DNA of 46,857 nucleotides from Ruminococcus sp. (GTDB lineage Bacteria > Bacillota > Clostridia > Oscillospirales > Ruminococcaceae), in contig NZ_JAEFAJ010000025.1 of the NCBI RefSeq assembly GCF_016287535.1, positions 1 through 46,857 on the forward strand. The letters run 5' to 3'. Shown here piece by piece: positions 33,547 to 41,901 of this stretch (its first letter is position 1; each line of letters starts with the position of its first letter). A program made the translations under genes and the position numbers. Below the pieces are notes generated by a model, which worked only from the letters and a program-made list of their open reading frames with translations, did no database searches and was not told the DNA's origin.

Positions 33547-34251
33547 ATGGGTGTATTTCAGAGATTATCAGACCTTCTCAAAGCAAACGTAAACGATCTT
33601 ATCGACAGAGCTGAAGATCCGGAGAAGATGGTCAAGCAGATCATCATCGATATGCAGACAGAGCTCACAAAGGCTACTCAGAACTACGGCAAGGCTAAGG
33701 CAAGCGAACGCCTCGCTGAAAAGAAGTACCTCGACGCTCAGAAGGTATCGGCTGACTGGGAATCAAAGGCTAAGGCTGCTCTCGCAAAGGGAGATCAGGA
33801 CCTCGCTAAGCAGGCTCTCGCAAGAAAGGTCAAGGCTGACGAAGATCTTGCAAACTATAAGGAAATGTATGAGTCCATCTCCGCACAGACAGACGCTATC
33901 GGCGATCAGGTAGAGGTGCTCAAGTCAAAGCTTGAAGAGGCCAAGAGCCGTCAGGCAATGCTCATCGCACGTTCACAGATGGCTGACACACAGAAGAGCC
34001 TTGCAAAAGCTGCCGGAAGCTTCGATCCCAACTCGTCTTTTGACAAGTTCCAGAGAATGGAAGACAAGGTAATGCGCAAGGAAGCTGAGGCAGCTGCATT
34101 CACAGAGATCGCAGGCGACGCTCTTACAGGCGGCACAGGCGACGAGCTGAAGAATACATTCAAGGATCTTGAGTCCGAAGCAAAGGTAGACGCAGAGCTC
34201 CAGAGACTTCTTGCCGAGATGAACGGCGGTTCTTCAAACAGTTCAAACTGA
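33547..34251 (+). CDS. pspA: PspA/IM30 family protein
   Basis: A 234-residue ESCRT-III-like, largely coiled-coil protein that binds and protects the inner face of the cytoplasmic membrane. It opens MGVFQRLSDLLKANVNDLIDRAEDPEKMVKQ (in pieces, residues 1-31), the membrane-binding helix and family signature, followed by long Ala/Lys/Glu/Gln helices (about 35-165) and a short Ser/Asn tail. Codons are those of a highly expressed gene (many CTC, AAG, GCT). AGGAGG ribosome site. A small membrane protein gene follows 32 bases downstream. Confidence 0.95.
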   Translation: MGVFQRLSDLLKANVNDLIDRAEDPEKMVKQIIIDMQTELTKATQNYGKAKASERLAEKKYLDAQKVSADWESKAKAALAKGDQDLAKQALARKVKADEDLANYKEMYESISAQTDAIGDQVEVLKSKLEEAKSRQAMLIARSQMADTQKSLAKAAGSFDPNSSFDKFQRMEDKVMRKEAEAAAFTEIAGDALTGGTGDELKNTFKDLESEAKVDAELQRLLAEMNGGSSNSSN

Positions 34252-34283
34252 TGCTGTCAGATTAAAAGCAAAGGAATTTTATT

Positions 34284-34457
34284 ATGAGCCGCAAGAAAAA
34301 AAATATTTATCCCGCCAAAAAAATGTTCAGGGATTCGCTGCCGGTACTCGGCGCGATATTCCTCGTAATAGTATCCGTAGCATATATCCTCTTCCGCAGC
34401 TGGAGCAACAAGCTCTACTATGAAAAGTGGAAGGAATACGAAGATTGCGGTATCTGA
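34284..34457 (+). CDS. Small single-helix membrane protein downstream of pspA
   Basis: A 57-residue open frame missed by length cut-offs. It starts MSRKKKNIYPAKKM (basic, cytoplasmic), has one membrane helix (about 19-38) and a charged Tyr/Lys/Glu tail. AAGGAA lies 8 bases before the ATG and the gene is followed directly by a strong terminator, so it closes a pspA operon. No family recognised; a membrane partner of PspA is a reasonable guess. Confidence 0.7.
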   Translation: MSRKKKNIYPAKKMFRDSLPVLGAIFLVIVSVAYILFRSWSNKLYYEKWKEYEDCGI

Positions 34458-34468
34458 ATAAAAACATC

Positions 34469-34501
34469 AAAGCTCCGAAGCATTACGCTTCGGAGCTTTT
34501 T
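34469..34501. terminator. Bidirectional terminator between pspA operon and DUF2812
   Basis: AGCTCCGAAGC (34471-34481) pairs with GCTTCGGAGCT (34487-34497), loop ATTAC, with a TTTT tract on the plus side and an A-rich side for the minus strand. Confidence 0.92.
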
Positions 34502-34502
34502 G

Positions 34503-35063
34503 TTATTCTTTGTATTTATCCCTGAGCTTACGGAATCCCCTTATGCAGTAAATGAACATCGCAACATAGATAATAAAAAGGAATAAATACACGAGCAGCC
34601 CTACCAGACCTGACGTTCCGAATCTGGGTGAATTGATCGCAAATAAATAGAGATTAGGTATTATCGTCAGGAAGAATATAATGAGCAGCGGAGTCATTCT
34701 CGTAGTTATCACTCTTTTCATCATGTTGAGCTTTGACTGCGGATCGCTGAATATATCCATTTCTTTCTCGGAAAGTCCCTCCGCGCTTCTGCGGAAATAG
34801 TCAAATCCTGCAACTCTGCCGCAGTGCTCCCAACCGTAATCCGCAAACATTTTTATATACTCCGGATAATCGGCTTTATTTGCAACATAATCCAGCTTGT
34901 AAATGACGTTTTCCGGCTCGCATTTTACAAAGTGCTGGGAAAAAGCACAGACTTTTTCCAGCTTCCAGCCCACACTGTGCATTTTCGTAAGGTACTCACC
35001 CTCTTTTTCGTAATCGGGAAGAAGAAATAATTTATGTGTAGTTAATCTTGCCTTGTCACTCAT
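34503..35063 (-). CDS. DUF2812 membrane protein
   Basis: A 186-residue protein with a soluble N-terminal domain (about 1-110; GWKLEKV, Y.LDYVANKADYPEYIKMFADYGWEHC and FDYFRR motifs of DUF2812) and two membrane helices (about 123-143, 152-176). Function unknown. It begins 1 base after the padR stop, the usual PadR-DUF2812 pairing, with an AGGAGGTAACTG site. The PadR protein is expected to control it. Confidence 0.88.
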   Translation of the reverse strand: MSDKARLTTHKLFLLPDYEKEGEYLTKMHSVGWKLEKVCAFSQHFVKCEPENVIYKLDYVANKADYPEYIKMFADYGWEHCGRVAGFDYFRRSAEGLSEKEMDIFSDPQSKLNMMKRVITTRMTPLLIIFFLTIIPNLYLFAINSPRFGTSGLVGLLVYLFLFIIYVAMFIYCIRGFRKLRDKYKE

Positions 35064-35064
35064 A

Positions 35065-35376
35065 TCAGTTACCTCCTATATTTCTGTACAAGCGCTTGAT
35101 ACGCGCTATTTCTATTCCGAGAATCTCCTCACCTGTTTCGGTGATCACATAGAGCTTTCTCTTTTCTTCTTCGCGGACAAATCTTATCAGACCGTCCTTT
35201 TCCATTTTTGATAAGCTTCCGTACATAGTTCCCGGAGTTATCACCACTTCCCCGTCGGTCATAGCCTTTACCTTCTGCGTGATACTGTACCCGTGCATTT
35301 CCTCACGCAGACAGAAGAGTATGTAAAAGGCAGTTTCCGACATGGGGATATAGACTCGTTTTAATCTGTCATTCAT
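35065..35376 (-). CDS. PadR-family transcriptional regulator
   Basis: A 103-residue winged-helix repressor of the short PadR-s2 type. Motifs: MSETAFYILFCLREEMHGYSI (as pieces, about 12-32), TPGTMYGSLSKMEKDGLI (about 48-65) and a short C-terminal dimer helix. The start is chosen at the ATG 8 bases after GGAG; an earlier GTG overlaps that site. It controls itself and DUF2812 presumably through the two inverted repeats just upstream. The inducer is unknown. Confidence 0.92.
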   Translation of the reverse strand: MNDRLKRVYIPMSETAFYILFCLREEMHGYSITQKVKAMTDGEVVITPGTMYGSLSKMEKDGLIRFVREEEKRKLYVITETGEEILGIEIARIKRLYRNIGGN

Positions 35377-35402
35377 CCTCAACACTCCTTATATCATGGT
35401 AT

Positions 35403-35425
35403 GATGTATCAGGATTTGATACATC
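35403..35425. promoter_or_regulatory. PadR-type operator, inverted repeat 1
   Basis: GATGTATCA and TGATACATC form a perfect 9-base inverted repeat with a 5-base gap, matching the ATGTA...TACAT pattern of PadR sites. It lies downstream of the predicted start, about 27 bases before padR. Confidence 0.75.
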
Positions 35426-35452
35426 GTAGCTCGATATATCTCACTGTGATAT

Positions 35453-35482
35453 AAGTATATCACACCTCGATATACTTGTCAA
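35453..35482 (-). promoter_or_regulatory. padR promoter overlapped by inverted repeat 2
   Basis: Minus-strand -35 TTGACA (35477-35482), 17-base spacer, -10 TATACT (35454-35459). A perfect 9-base inverted repeat, AAGTATATC/GATATACTT (35453-35461, 35469-35477), spans the spacer and -10 box, so a bound repressor would block RNA polymerase. Confidence 0.8.
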
Positions 35483-35511
35483 TACCTTTTCTGCAATTTG
35501 TCATAATGCAC

Positions 35512-35543
35512 AAAAAAAGCTCCCCGGATTATCCGGGGAGCTT
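35512..35543 (-). terminator. Terminator of the GH9 gene
   Basis: Near-perfect 13-base inverted repeat (35517-35529 with 35531-35543, core CTCCCCGG/CCGGGGAG) followed on the minus strand by TTTTTTT (35512-35518). Confidence 0.92.
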
Positions 35544-35552
35544 ACAGTTATT

Positions 35553-38285
35553 TTATTGCTTTGTCGGGTCAAGGCTCTTTATCTTGTGAAGCAGATACAG
35601 CTGTATCTGGAGCGCGTCATTTGATGTAAGACCCTTGCTCGATGTATCAACGTCAGCGTTTGCGGCACCCTGTTCTGTGATGTGCTTGCTGTCTGTACCG
35701 CCAACACCGTACTTGTTTGGATTTGCGAGAGCCTGCATGATAAGCACAGCGTCTGCCATATCTATAGTACCGTCGCAGTTAGCGTCGCCGTAGTCAGCTT
35801 CAGTTACCTTGTTGGGTTCATCAACGTCAGGACCGCTTGAAGCACCTGCATACTGAGGAAGATTGCTTACAGAACCTTCAATAAATAATGTCAGTATCCT
35901 TACGTCAGCTTCATCAAGAGTTTCATCGCCCATAGTTGAAACATTTGCGTTCTTTGCACCCTGCTCGGTAAGAGGATACTTTGCACTGTCCTTGATGTGA
36001 TTTTCAAGGAGTTCAACGTCTGTCTGATTTACAACACCATCTTCGTTTACGTCACCGTAAGCAGTACCGTTGACTCTAACAGGCTGCTTGTCATTATTTA
36101 CGGGAGCAGTCGTAGTAGTTGTTGTAGTTGTTTCCGTAGTAGTCGTTTCTGTAGTAGTTGTTGTAGTTGTTTCAGTAGTTGTAGTTTCGGAAGTAGTTGT
36201 GGTAGTTGTTGTATCCTTGGGCTTTGAAGAAGTTGTTGTTCTTGGTGTCTCGCTGCCTGTGCCGCCGAGTCCGTCAGCCTTTGTGCCGTCGGGCTCTTCG
36301 CCGTAGTAAAGCTTTCCGTTAACATAAACAGGTACATAAGGTGTTACAACACCGGAAGCTGTACCGTCTGTTGACGAACCCTTGCCTACGCCCTTTGCGG
36401 AGAAGTCGTTTGATGAATCCCAGCCGCTGCCGTAGTCAGGCATTACGATAGCAAGGAGTATCTCGCACTGCTGCTGTCCCTCAGATATAGGAAGAACAAC
36501 ACGTCCGTCGGGGAGATTTACCTCGATATAGTAGATATTGCCGCTGTACTGTATAGGCTTGGAGATCTCAGCGGTCTTGTAGCCCTTTGCGGAATACATT
36601 GCGGACTGGTCACGGTCGCAGCGGATAACGAGGTCCTCAGGATTCTTGCCTGCGGAAATTACCTCGCTGAGATCCATGAAGTATCTGAATGAGATATTGT
36701 CCTGAACTCTTGCCGGCCATGCGGAGTGGTTAGTCACCTTGAAGCTGATAGTCTGTCCGCTGGAATCGCCGCCCTTTGAGAGCACCTCAACGTAGAATTC
36801 GGGTCCGTCGTGCTCTTCCTTTGCAGGGAAGCTCGGATCCTTTGTTCCGCCGTACTTGTCTACCATCTTGCAGAGCATAGCTGTGAAGCCTGCGTTATAG
36901 TCTGTAGCGACCTCGTTGTTGATGAAGTCCTGACGGTCGTCGTTGTAAGAGCCGTCCTGGTTGGGACCTCCTACGAGAGCGCCGTAGAGGATATGTCTTG
37001 TTCTGTCCGGTATTTTAAGGTCGTTCTTCCATGAGCCGTGAGCTGTACGGTGGTGAGGATTCTGGGGATACTTGTCACCGAAGCCTACTACATAGCTCTG
37101 CTTGTTGGGGTTGTCGCCGAGAGCGTAGTTTACCTGAGTCTCAGCAAATTCCATATACTTTGAAGCCTCTGAAGTAAGGATAGTATCGCTTGCAACAGTT
37201 GCGATGAAAGCAGCTGTATTTGCGTATCTCAGACAGCCCCAGTTGCTCAGCCAGCGGAGTCCGCCTGATATTGTCTTAGCCTCTTCGCCGTTTACCCAGC
37301 GGTCAACGTGCTTCTTAACGTGAGCTATAGCGCTGGAATCGTTTGTGTTTATAGCATAGAGCAGCATAGCTCCCTGCATATTGTCGTCCCAGCAGTGTGA
37401 CCAGCCGTAAGCGAGGGTATCGCCTTCGCCCAGCATCTTGCCGAGGTTGGGGATATAGCCCTTTGCGTCTTCAAGGTAGCCGTTGTCGCCAGTTGCGATA
37501 TAGAGCCAGTTCGCAGCATAGAAGAGCTCATCATAGAAGTGGCTGGACTGATAGAAGCCCTGTGCGTCACTCTTGTTATATACATCATCGCTTGGTGATG
37601 TCTTTGCTATCTTGTAGATATTCTCAGCGTGTTTAAGGTAGTCAGCCTTCTTGGAAGCGTCGATGCTTCCGTCAAGAGCTGCAGAACCGGCTGCAAGAGC
37701 TGCTGCCATTTCGCCGAATACTGCTGAACAGCCCTTTGAGGATTTGAGAGCCGCACGGCACTCTGCGATAGAATGTGAGTTGTCCTCCATACCGTATTCA
37801 AGAAGCTCAACAGGACCCCACCATGTGTGGTCGTCCTTACCGATGCCTACCTGATAGATCACCTCGGAGCCCTTGTCGCACTCTGCAAGATAATCAAGCA
37901 CGAAGGTAAGATTGTTTACATAAGTTTCCTTGAGGCCTGCCTTTTCAAGTCCGTCCGGATACTGATAAAGTCCCCACGCCAGCATTGAAGCCGAATATGA
38001 CATAGGAAGATTGAACTTTACGTGATCTCCGGCGTCGTACCAGCCTCCGAGAACAGGGTCCTGCATAGCGGAATCCGCCTTCCACTCTACTCTGTTCCAG
38101 TCCGGGAGCGGACCTGCCTGCTGCGCCTCATAGAAGAACAGCGACTTGTCCAGTGCGTCAACGTAATTGAACTTGCCGTCAGCGGCATTAGCCGTTGTCA
38201 ACATAACACCTGCCGGCATTGCCGAAACAGTTGATGTGGCAAGCAGGACGGCGGAAAGGAAACCGCCTGTCAGTTTTTTAAGCAT
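35553..38285 (-). CDS. GH9 endoglucanase with CBM3 and two dockerin-like modules
   Basis: A secreted 910-residue cellulase. Signal peptide (about 1-35); GH9 catalytic domain (about 38-480) with GGWYDAGDHVKF (Asp84, Asp87) and the general acid in NEVATDY (Glu458); a CBM3 (about 495-645) directly after, the CBM3c arrangement of processive endoglucanases. A Thr-rich linker leads to a first dockerin-like module (about 757-815; GDVNEDGVVNQTDV, then DETLDEADV) and a second dockerin (about 838-905; GDANCDGTIDMADAVLIMQA). The second is nearly identical to the pectinase dockerin, so both should bind the same cohesin. Ribosome site GAGAGGAGAG. Confidence 0.94.
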   Translation of the reverse strand: MLKKLTGGFLSAVLLATSTVSAMPAGVMLTTANAADGKFNYVDALDKSLFFYEAQQAGPLPDWNRVEWKADSAMQDPVLGGWYDAGDHVKFNLPMSYSASMLAWGLYQYPDGLEKAGLKETYVNNLTFVLDYLAECDKGSEVIYQVGIGKDDHTWWGPVELLEYGMEDNSHSIAECRAALKSSKGCSAVFGEMAAALAAGSAALDGSIDASKKADYLKHAENIYKIAKTSPSDDVYNKSDAQGFYQSSHFYDELFYAANWLYIATGDNGYLEDAKGYIPNLGKMLGEGDTLAYGWSHCWDDNMQGAMLLYAINTNDSSAIAHVKKHVDRWVNGEEAKTISGGLRWLSNWGCLRYANTAAFIATVASDTILTSEASKYMEFAETQVNYALGDNPNKQSYVVGFGDKYPQNPHHRTAHGSWKNDLKIPDRTRHILYGALVGGPNQDGSYNDDRQDFINNEVATDYNAGFTAMLCKMVDKYGGTKDPSFPAKEEHDGPEFYVEVLSKGGDSSGQTISFKVTNHSAWPARVQDNISFRYFMDLSEVISAGKNPEDLVIRCDRDQSAMYSAKGYKTAEISKPIQYSGNIYYIEVNLPDGRVVLPISEGQQQCEILLAIVMPDYGSGWDSSNDFSAKGVGKGSSTDGTASGVVTPYVPVYVNGKLYYGEEPDGTKADGLGGTGSETPRTTTSSKPKDTTTTTTTSETTTTETTTTTTTETTTTETTTTTTTTAPVNNDKQPVRVNGTAYGDVNEDGVVNQTDVELLENHIKDSAKYPLTEQGAKNANVSTMGDETLDEADVRILTLFIEGSVSNLPQYAGASSGPDVDEPNKVTEADYGDANCDGTIDMADAVLIMQALANPNKYGVGGTDSKHITEQGAANADVDTSSKGLTSNDALQIQLYLLHKIKSLDPTKQ

Positions 38286-38312
38286 AGTAAAACTCTCCTC
38301 TCATTTTAAATT

Positions 38313-38330
38313 GCTCCGTATGCGCGGAGC
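38313..38330 (-). promoter_or_regulatory. Hairpin in the GH9 leader
   Basis: GCTCCG (38313-38318) and CGGAGC (38325-38330) can form a stem in the ~65-base GH9 leader, just upstream of the ribosome site. A role in mRNA stability or translation is possible. Confidence 0.4.
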
Positions 38331-38351
38331 TTCCTCACGAGTATACCATAG

Positions 38352-38392
38352 CTATACACCATAATTATGCCACAAATCTCCGCCGATGTCAA
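38352..38392 (-). promoter_or_regulatory. Promoter and shared start-site motif of the GH9 gene
   Basis: Minus-strand -35 TTGACA (38387-38392), 17-base spacer, -10 CATAAT (38364-38369). Bases 38352-38368 are identical to the pectinase promoter (18201-18217), extending past the -10 into the start site. TATACC (38342-38347) and TATACACC (38353-38360) repeat the tandem motif seen there. Confidence 0.75.
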
Positions 38393-38456
38393 GCAAATAA
38401 TGAGCAGCAGGCTGAAGAGCCCTTAGCCCTTGGCTGTCAGTTCTCAGAAAATTAAC

Positions 38457-38478
38457 GGGGCGATGTAAACATCGCCCC
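38457..38478 (-). terminator. Hairpin after mutS2, possible terminator
   Basis: GGGGCGATGT (38457-38466) and ACATCGCCCC (38469-38478), a perfect 10-base inverted repeat. On the minus strand it is followed by a weak T-rich stretch (GTTAATTTTC), so termination is plausible but not certain. Confidence 0.5.
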
Positions 38479-38513
38479 TTGATAATTATATCTGAGAATA
38501 TAGTTTTTTCTGC

Positions 38514-38537
38514 GGTCGAAGTGAGGCGGACGTTTGC
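38514..38537 (+). repeat. 24-base intergenic motif, copy 2
   Basis: Same motif as 10315-10338 (20 of 24 identical; GGTCGAAG and GACGTT blocks). It lies between the mutS2 stop and its terminator hairpin. Confidence 0.35.
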
Positions 38538-38563
38538 GTAATTGCCCTGAACCACACAAAAAG

Positions 38564-40954
38564 CTATTTAAGCTCCGCAACAGTAACGCCGTCCTCGCCC
38601 TCGCCGAAAAGACCGAGTCTGAACGCCTTTACAGACGGATGTGATTTCAGCCGCTTGTGTACAGCCTGTCTCAGCAGTCCCGTACCCTTGCCGTGGATTA
38701 TAGTAATAGTCGATATATTTGACATTACCGCCTGATCTATGAAGGCGTCAAGCTGATATACTCCGTCGTCGCAGGCGCAGCCGCGGATATCAAGCTCCAT
38801 TTTTCCTCTGCGCTCAGCCTTTACGCCCACCTTGTTCATCTTGCGGTTCGGACGTATGGACTTGTTGCCGACCGTCACCTTCTCCGGCTCTTCAAGGCGC
38901 AGACGTGATATATTCATCTTGGTCTTCATAACGCCCATCTGAACGTAAACGAAATCACTGCCGTCGGGCTCTCCTGAGATTATACCCTTGCGCTGCAGGT
39001 CAACTACGTATACAGTATCTCCCCGGCGAAGCTTTCTCGGCAGTACGTAGCCCTCGTTGGGATCGCGCTTCTCTACGGGATTTGCCGTGTCGTACATCTT
39101 GTTGAAGCTCTGCTTGGTCTTTGACTTCATACCCGATACATTGGCACTGAAATCCTTCTTTTCCTTTTCCTTGCGGAGCCTTTCAAGCTCGTCAAGGAGC
39201 TCGTTGGACTCCGCCTTTGTCTGCTCTATTATGGTCATAGCCCGGAGCCTTGCCTTTTCCAGCTCCTCAGCCTTTGAAGCCTCAAGCTTTTCGCGCTCTG
39301 TTCTGATAGCTTCCTCGTGCTCGGCAGTCTCCATACGCAGACGGGTTATCTCCTCTTTCTGCTTTTCCAGTTCAAGACGCGCAGCCTCAAGCTTGCCGAT
39401 GACCTCTTCAAGACGGGTATTCGCCTCGCTGACGCGCATTTTAGCGTCATCTATGATATCTGCCGGCATACCGAGACTTTCGGATATAGCAAAAGCGTTT
39501 GACTTACCCGGCGAACCCACGATAAGCCTGTAGGTGGGACGAAGTGTCTCGATATCGAACTCACAGGAAGCGTTTTCAACACCCTCGCTGTCGATAGCGA
39601 ATACTTTAAGCTCCTGATAATGGGTCGTCACCATTACCTTTGCGCCGCTCTGCATAAGGCGGCGGATAATGGATATTGCGAGAGCCGCGCCCTCTACCGG
39701 GTCCGTGCCCGAACCAAGCTCGTCAAGGAGGACGAGGGACTGCTCGTCGGCAGTTTTAAGTATCTCAATGACCTTGTTCGTATGCGAGGAAAATGTAGAC
39801 AGGTTCTGCTCTATGCTCTGGCTGTCACCGATATCCGCGAGGATATGGTCGTAGACTGATATCCTGCTGCCGTCGGCAACTGGTATGAGAAGTCCGCACA
39901 TGGTCATAGCCGCAAGAAGTCCGGCAGTTTTGAGAGTTACCGTCTTACCGCCGGTATTCGGACCGGTGATGATGAGTGCCTGATAATCCTCGCCGAGACT
40001 TATCTCCACGGGAACAGCCTTGTTCTTGTCGATAAGGGGGTGACGGGCTTTTTTAAGGTGCATTTTTCCGTCGTCAGTTATCTCCGGCAGGGAGCAGTTC
40101 AGCTTTGCCGCAAGATTTGACTTTGCAAAGTAGAGGTTCAGCTCTGTGCAGACCTTATAGTTCTCCGCAAGTATATCGGCATACTCCCCGCAGTCACGGC
40201 ACAGCTGACGGATTATGCGCTCTATCTCCTCCTGCTCCTTCGCTTCAAGGAGACGTATATCGTTATTTGCCTCAACTATCGCCATAGGCTCTATGAATAT
40301 AGTCTGACCTGTGGCGGAGGTATCGTGTATAAGTCCGCTGACCTGTCCGCGGTACTCCGATTTTACGGGCAGAACGAAACGTCCGTCACGGATAGTGACA
40401 TTAGCCTCCTGAAGATACTGCTGAGTGGTCTTGTTCTTTATCATCTTGTCAAGGGTCTCGCGGAGCTGCATACCTGCACGGTTTATCTTACGGCGTATAG
40501 CCGCAAGCTCCGCACTTGCCGCGTCGGATATCTCATTCTCGGAGATTATGGAGCGCTCCAGCTTCTCCAGCAGCCAGTCATTGGGCTGTAGCCGTGAGAA
40601 CAGATAGCTCAGCTCTGTTTCCATATTCTCACAGTGAGCGTACCAGTCGGCGAGAGCCTTTATCTGTTTGAGCATTGCGGCAATATCAAGAAGGTCGCTG
40701 AGAGAGATGACAGCTCCCGACTTGGCTCTTGCGGCAACAGTGCTTATGTCCTTGAAATTGCCGAAAGGCGGAGTCCCGAACTGCACCGAAAGAGACAGTG
40801 CCTGAGATGTTTTGAGACATTCATAGCGAACTCTTTCAAGGTCGTTGTCGGGACGTACCGCCAGCGCCATGCGGCGTGTCTCCTCATTGGATGTGAGCTC
40901 CGCAAGCATTTCCAGTATCTTGTCCAGTTCAAGTGTTTTCAAATATTTATCCAT
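38564..40954 (-). CDS. mutS2: Endonuclease MutS2
   Basis: A 796-residue MutS-family ATPase that in Firmicutes suppresses recombination and rescues collided ribosomes. It lacks the mismatch-binding domain; helical core (about 1-310), ATPase with Walker A GPNTGGKT (about 333-340), DELGSGTDP signature, a long coiled coil (about 520-620, Glu/Lys/Arg-rich), a KOW-like stretch (about 640-690) and a C-terminal Smr nuclease domain (about 718-796; LDIRG, IHGKGTGLLR). Full length. It is downstream of recO on the same strand, separated only by repeat copy C. Confidence 0.95.
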   Translation of the reverse strand: MDKYLKTLELDKILEMLAELTSNEETRRMALAVRPDNDLERVRYECLKTSQALSLSVQFGTPPFGNFKDISTVAARAKSGAVISLSDLLDIAAMLKQIKALADWYAHCENMETELSYLFSRLQPNDWLLEKLERSIISENEISDAASAELAAIRRKINRAGMQLRETLDKMIKNKTTQQYLQEANVTIRDGRFVLPVKSEYRGQVSGLIHDTSATGQTIFIEPMAIVEANNDIRLLEAKEQEEIERIIRQLCRDCGEYADILAENYKVCTELNLYFAKSNLAAKLNCSLPEITDDGKMHLKKARHPLIDKNKAVPVEISLGEDYQALIITGPNTGGKTVTLKTAGLLAAMTMCGLLIPVADGSRISVYDHILADIGDSQSIEQNLSTFSSHTNKVIEILKTADEQSLVLLDELGSGTDPVEGAALAISIIRRLMQSGAKVMVTTHYQELKVFAIDSEGVENASCEFDIETLRPTYRLIVGSPGKSNAFAISESLGMPADIIDDAKMRVSEANTRLEEVIGKLEAARLELEKQKEEITRLRMETAEHEEAIRTEREKLEASKAEELEKARLRAMTIIEQTKAESNELLDELERLRKEKEKKDFSANVSGMKSKTKQSFNKMYDTANPVEKRDPNEGYVLPRKLRRGDTVYVVDLQRKGIISGEPDGSDFVYVQMGVMKTKMNISRLRLEEPEKVTVGNKSIRPNRKMNKVGVKAERRGKMELDIRGCACDDGVYQLDAFIDQAVMSNISTITIIHGKGTGLLRQAVHKRLKSHPSVKAFRLGLFGEGEDGVTVAELK

Positions 40955-40973
40955 AATTATCCTTTACTGTTGC

Positions 40974-41160
40974 AAATCATAATTTTGCGGAGCAAAATTA
41001 TGATTTAGTTTAGAGTTGAGAATTGAGAGTTGACAGTTGTGGTGTATCGCCTGCGGCGATACAATTTAATTAATATGAGCGCAGCGAACTCATTAACTCT
41101 TAACTCTCCACTCTCAATTCTCAACTAAATCCAAATTTAGCAAAGCTAAATTTGGATTTA
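40974..41160 (+). repeat. Intergenic repeat element, copy C
   Basis: 187 bases, same orientation as copy A. Hairpin ends: 40974-40988 with 40992-41006 (loop GGA) and 41126-41141 with 41145-41160 (loop AAA). The core is almost identical to copy A with a few substitutions. The outermost TTA of the right end is the TAA stop of recO on the minus strand. Confidence 0.87.
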
Positions 41161-41901
41161 AACGATAGTCTTGTAAAAATCCAGTGTACCGAAGCTGCGC
41201 TCCAGATGTGTGAGCAGATATGACTCCGCCAGTGCGGAAAGCCTCTGCTGAGTTTCCTCAGATACGCGGAAATTGAACAGCCTGTCAAAGTCGCTGAGAA
41301 CGATATGCCGCACTGCACTGAGCACAGGCAGCTTGACCTTCATATAGTCCGCACCGCTTTCATTCTCAAAGCAGTCGGCGCAGTAAAAGCCACCGTCGCC
41401 GATGCAGAAAAAGAGCTCCTCAGGCTCGTACACGCCGCAGCCCCGGCAAGCGACAACATCGGGCATATAGCCTATCTCCGACATCAGTCTGAACTCAAAT
41501 AACGCTTTCAGCTGACGCTCGTCACGCTCCCCTTTTTCGAGAAAGTGGAGACAGTTCAGCAGAAGCCTCATGATATCGCCGTTCTGAGCCTCAGGCTTTA
41601 TACAGAAACGCATGACCTCAGCGAAATAGCTCGCAAGTGATATCTTCGTCAGCGAATCACGAAGTCCGTAAAAAATATGTATCGGCTCCGCACTGTTCAG
41701 GTAAAGGTAGTTTCCTCTCCTGTCCACGCAGAACCGCGAATATGCCAGAAGCTGAGTGGAGCTGCCCGATTTCCCGTTAATTTTCTTTGCGCCTTTTACG
41801 GAAACCTCGATAACTCCGTTCTCTCTGGTCAGTATATCAATAAATTTGTCCTGTTCTCCGACAGAACGCTCTTTCAGGACGATGCCTTCAACAGTTGTCA
41901 T
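41158..41901 (-). CDS. recO: DNA repair protein RecO
   Basis: A 247-residue RecFOR-pathway protein that loads RecA at gaps. N-terminal OB fold (about 1-80; EGIVLKERSVGEQDKFIDILT in pieces), helical domain, and a four-Cys zinc site (CRGC near 149-152 and CADC near 173-176). Its stop codon lies on the edge of repeat copy C. The start overlaps yqzL by 14 bases. Confidence 0.92.
   Translation of the reverse strand: MTTVEGIVLKERSVGEQDKFIDILTRENGVIEVSVKGAKKINGKSGSSTQLLAYSRFCVDRRGNYLYLNSAEPIHIFYGLRDSLTKISLASYFAEVMRFCIKPEAQNGDIMRLLLNCLHFLEKGERDERQLKALFEFRLMSEIGYMPDVVACRGCGVYEPEELFFCIGDGGFYCADCFENESGADYMKVKLPVLSAVRHIVLSDFDRLFNFRVSEETQQRLSALAESYLLTHLERSFGTLDFYKTIV

Noticed and set aside
36100..36240. 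Possible CRISPR or minisatellite in the GH9 gene
   Set aside because: The repeats are Thr codons of the linker (ACA/ACG/ACT) in frame, with no spacers.
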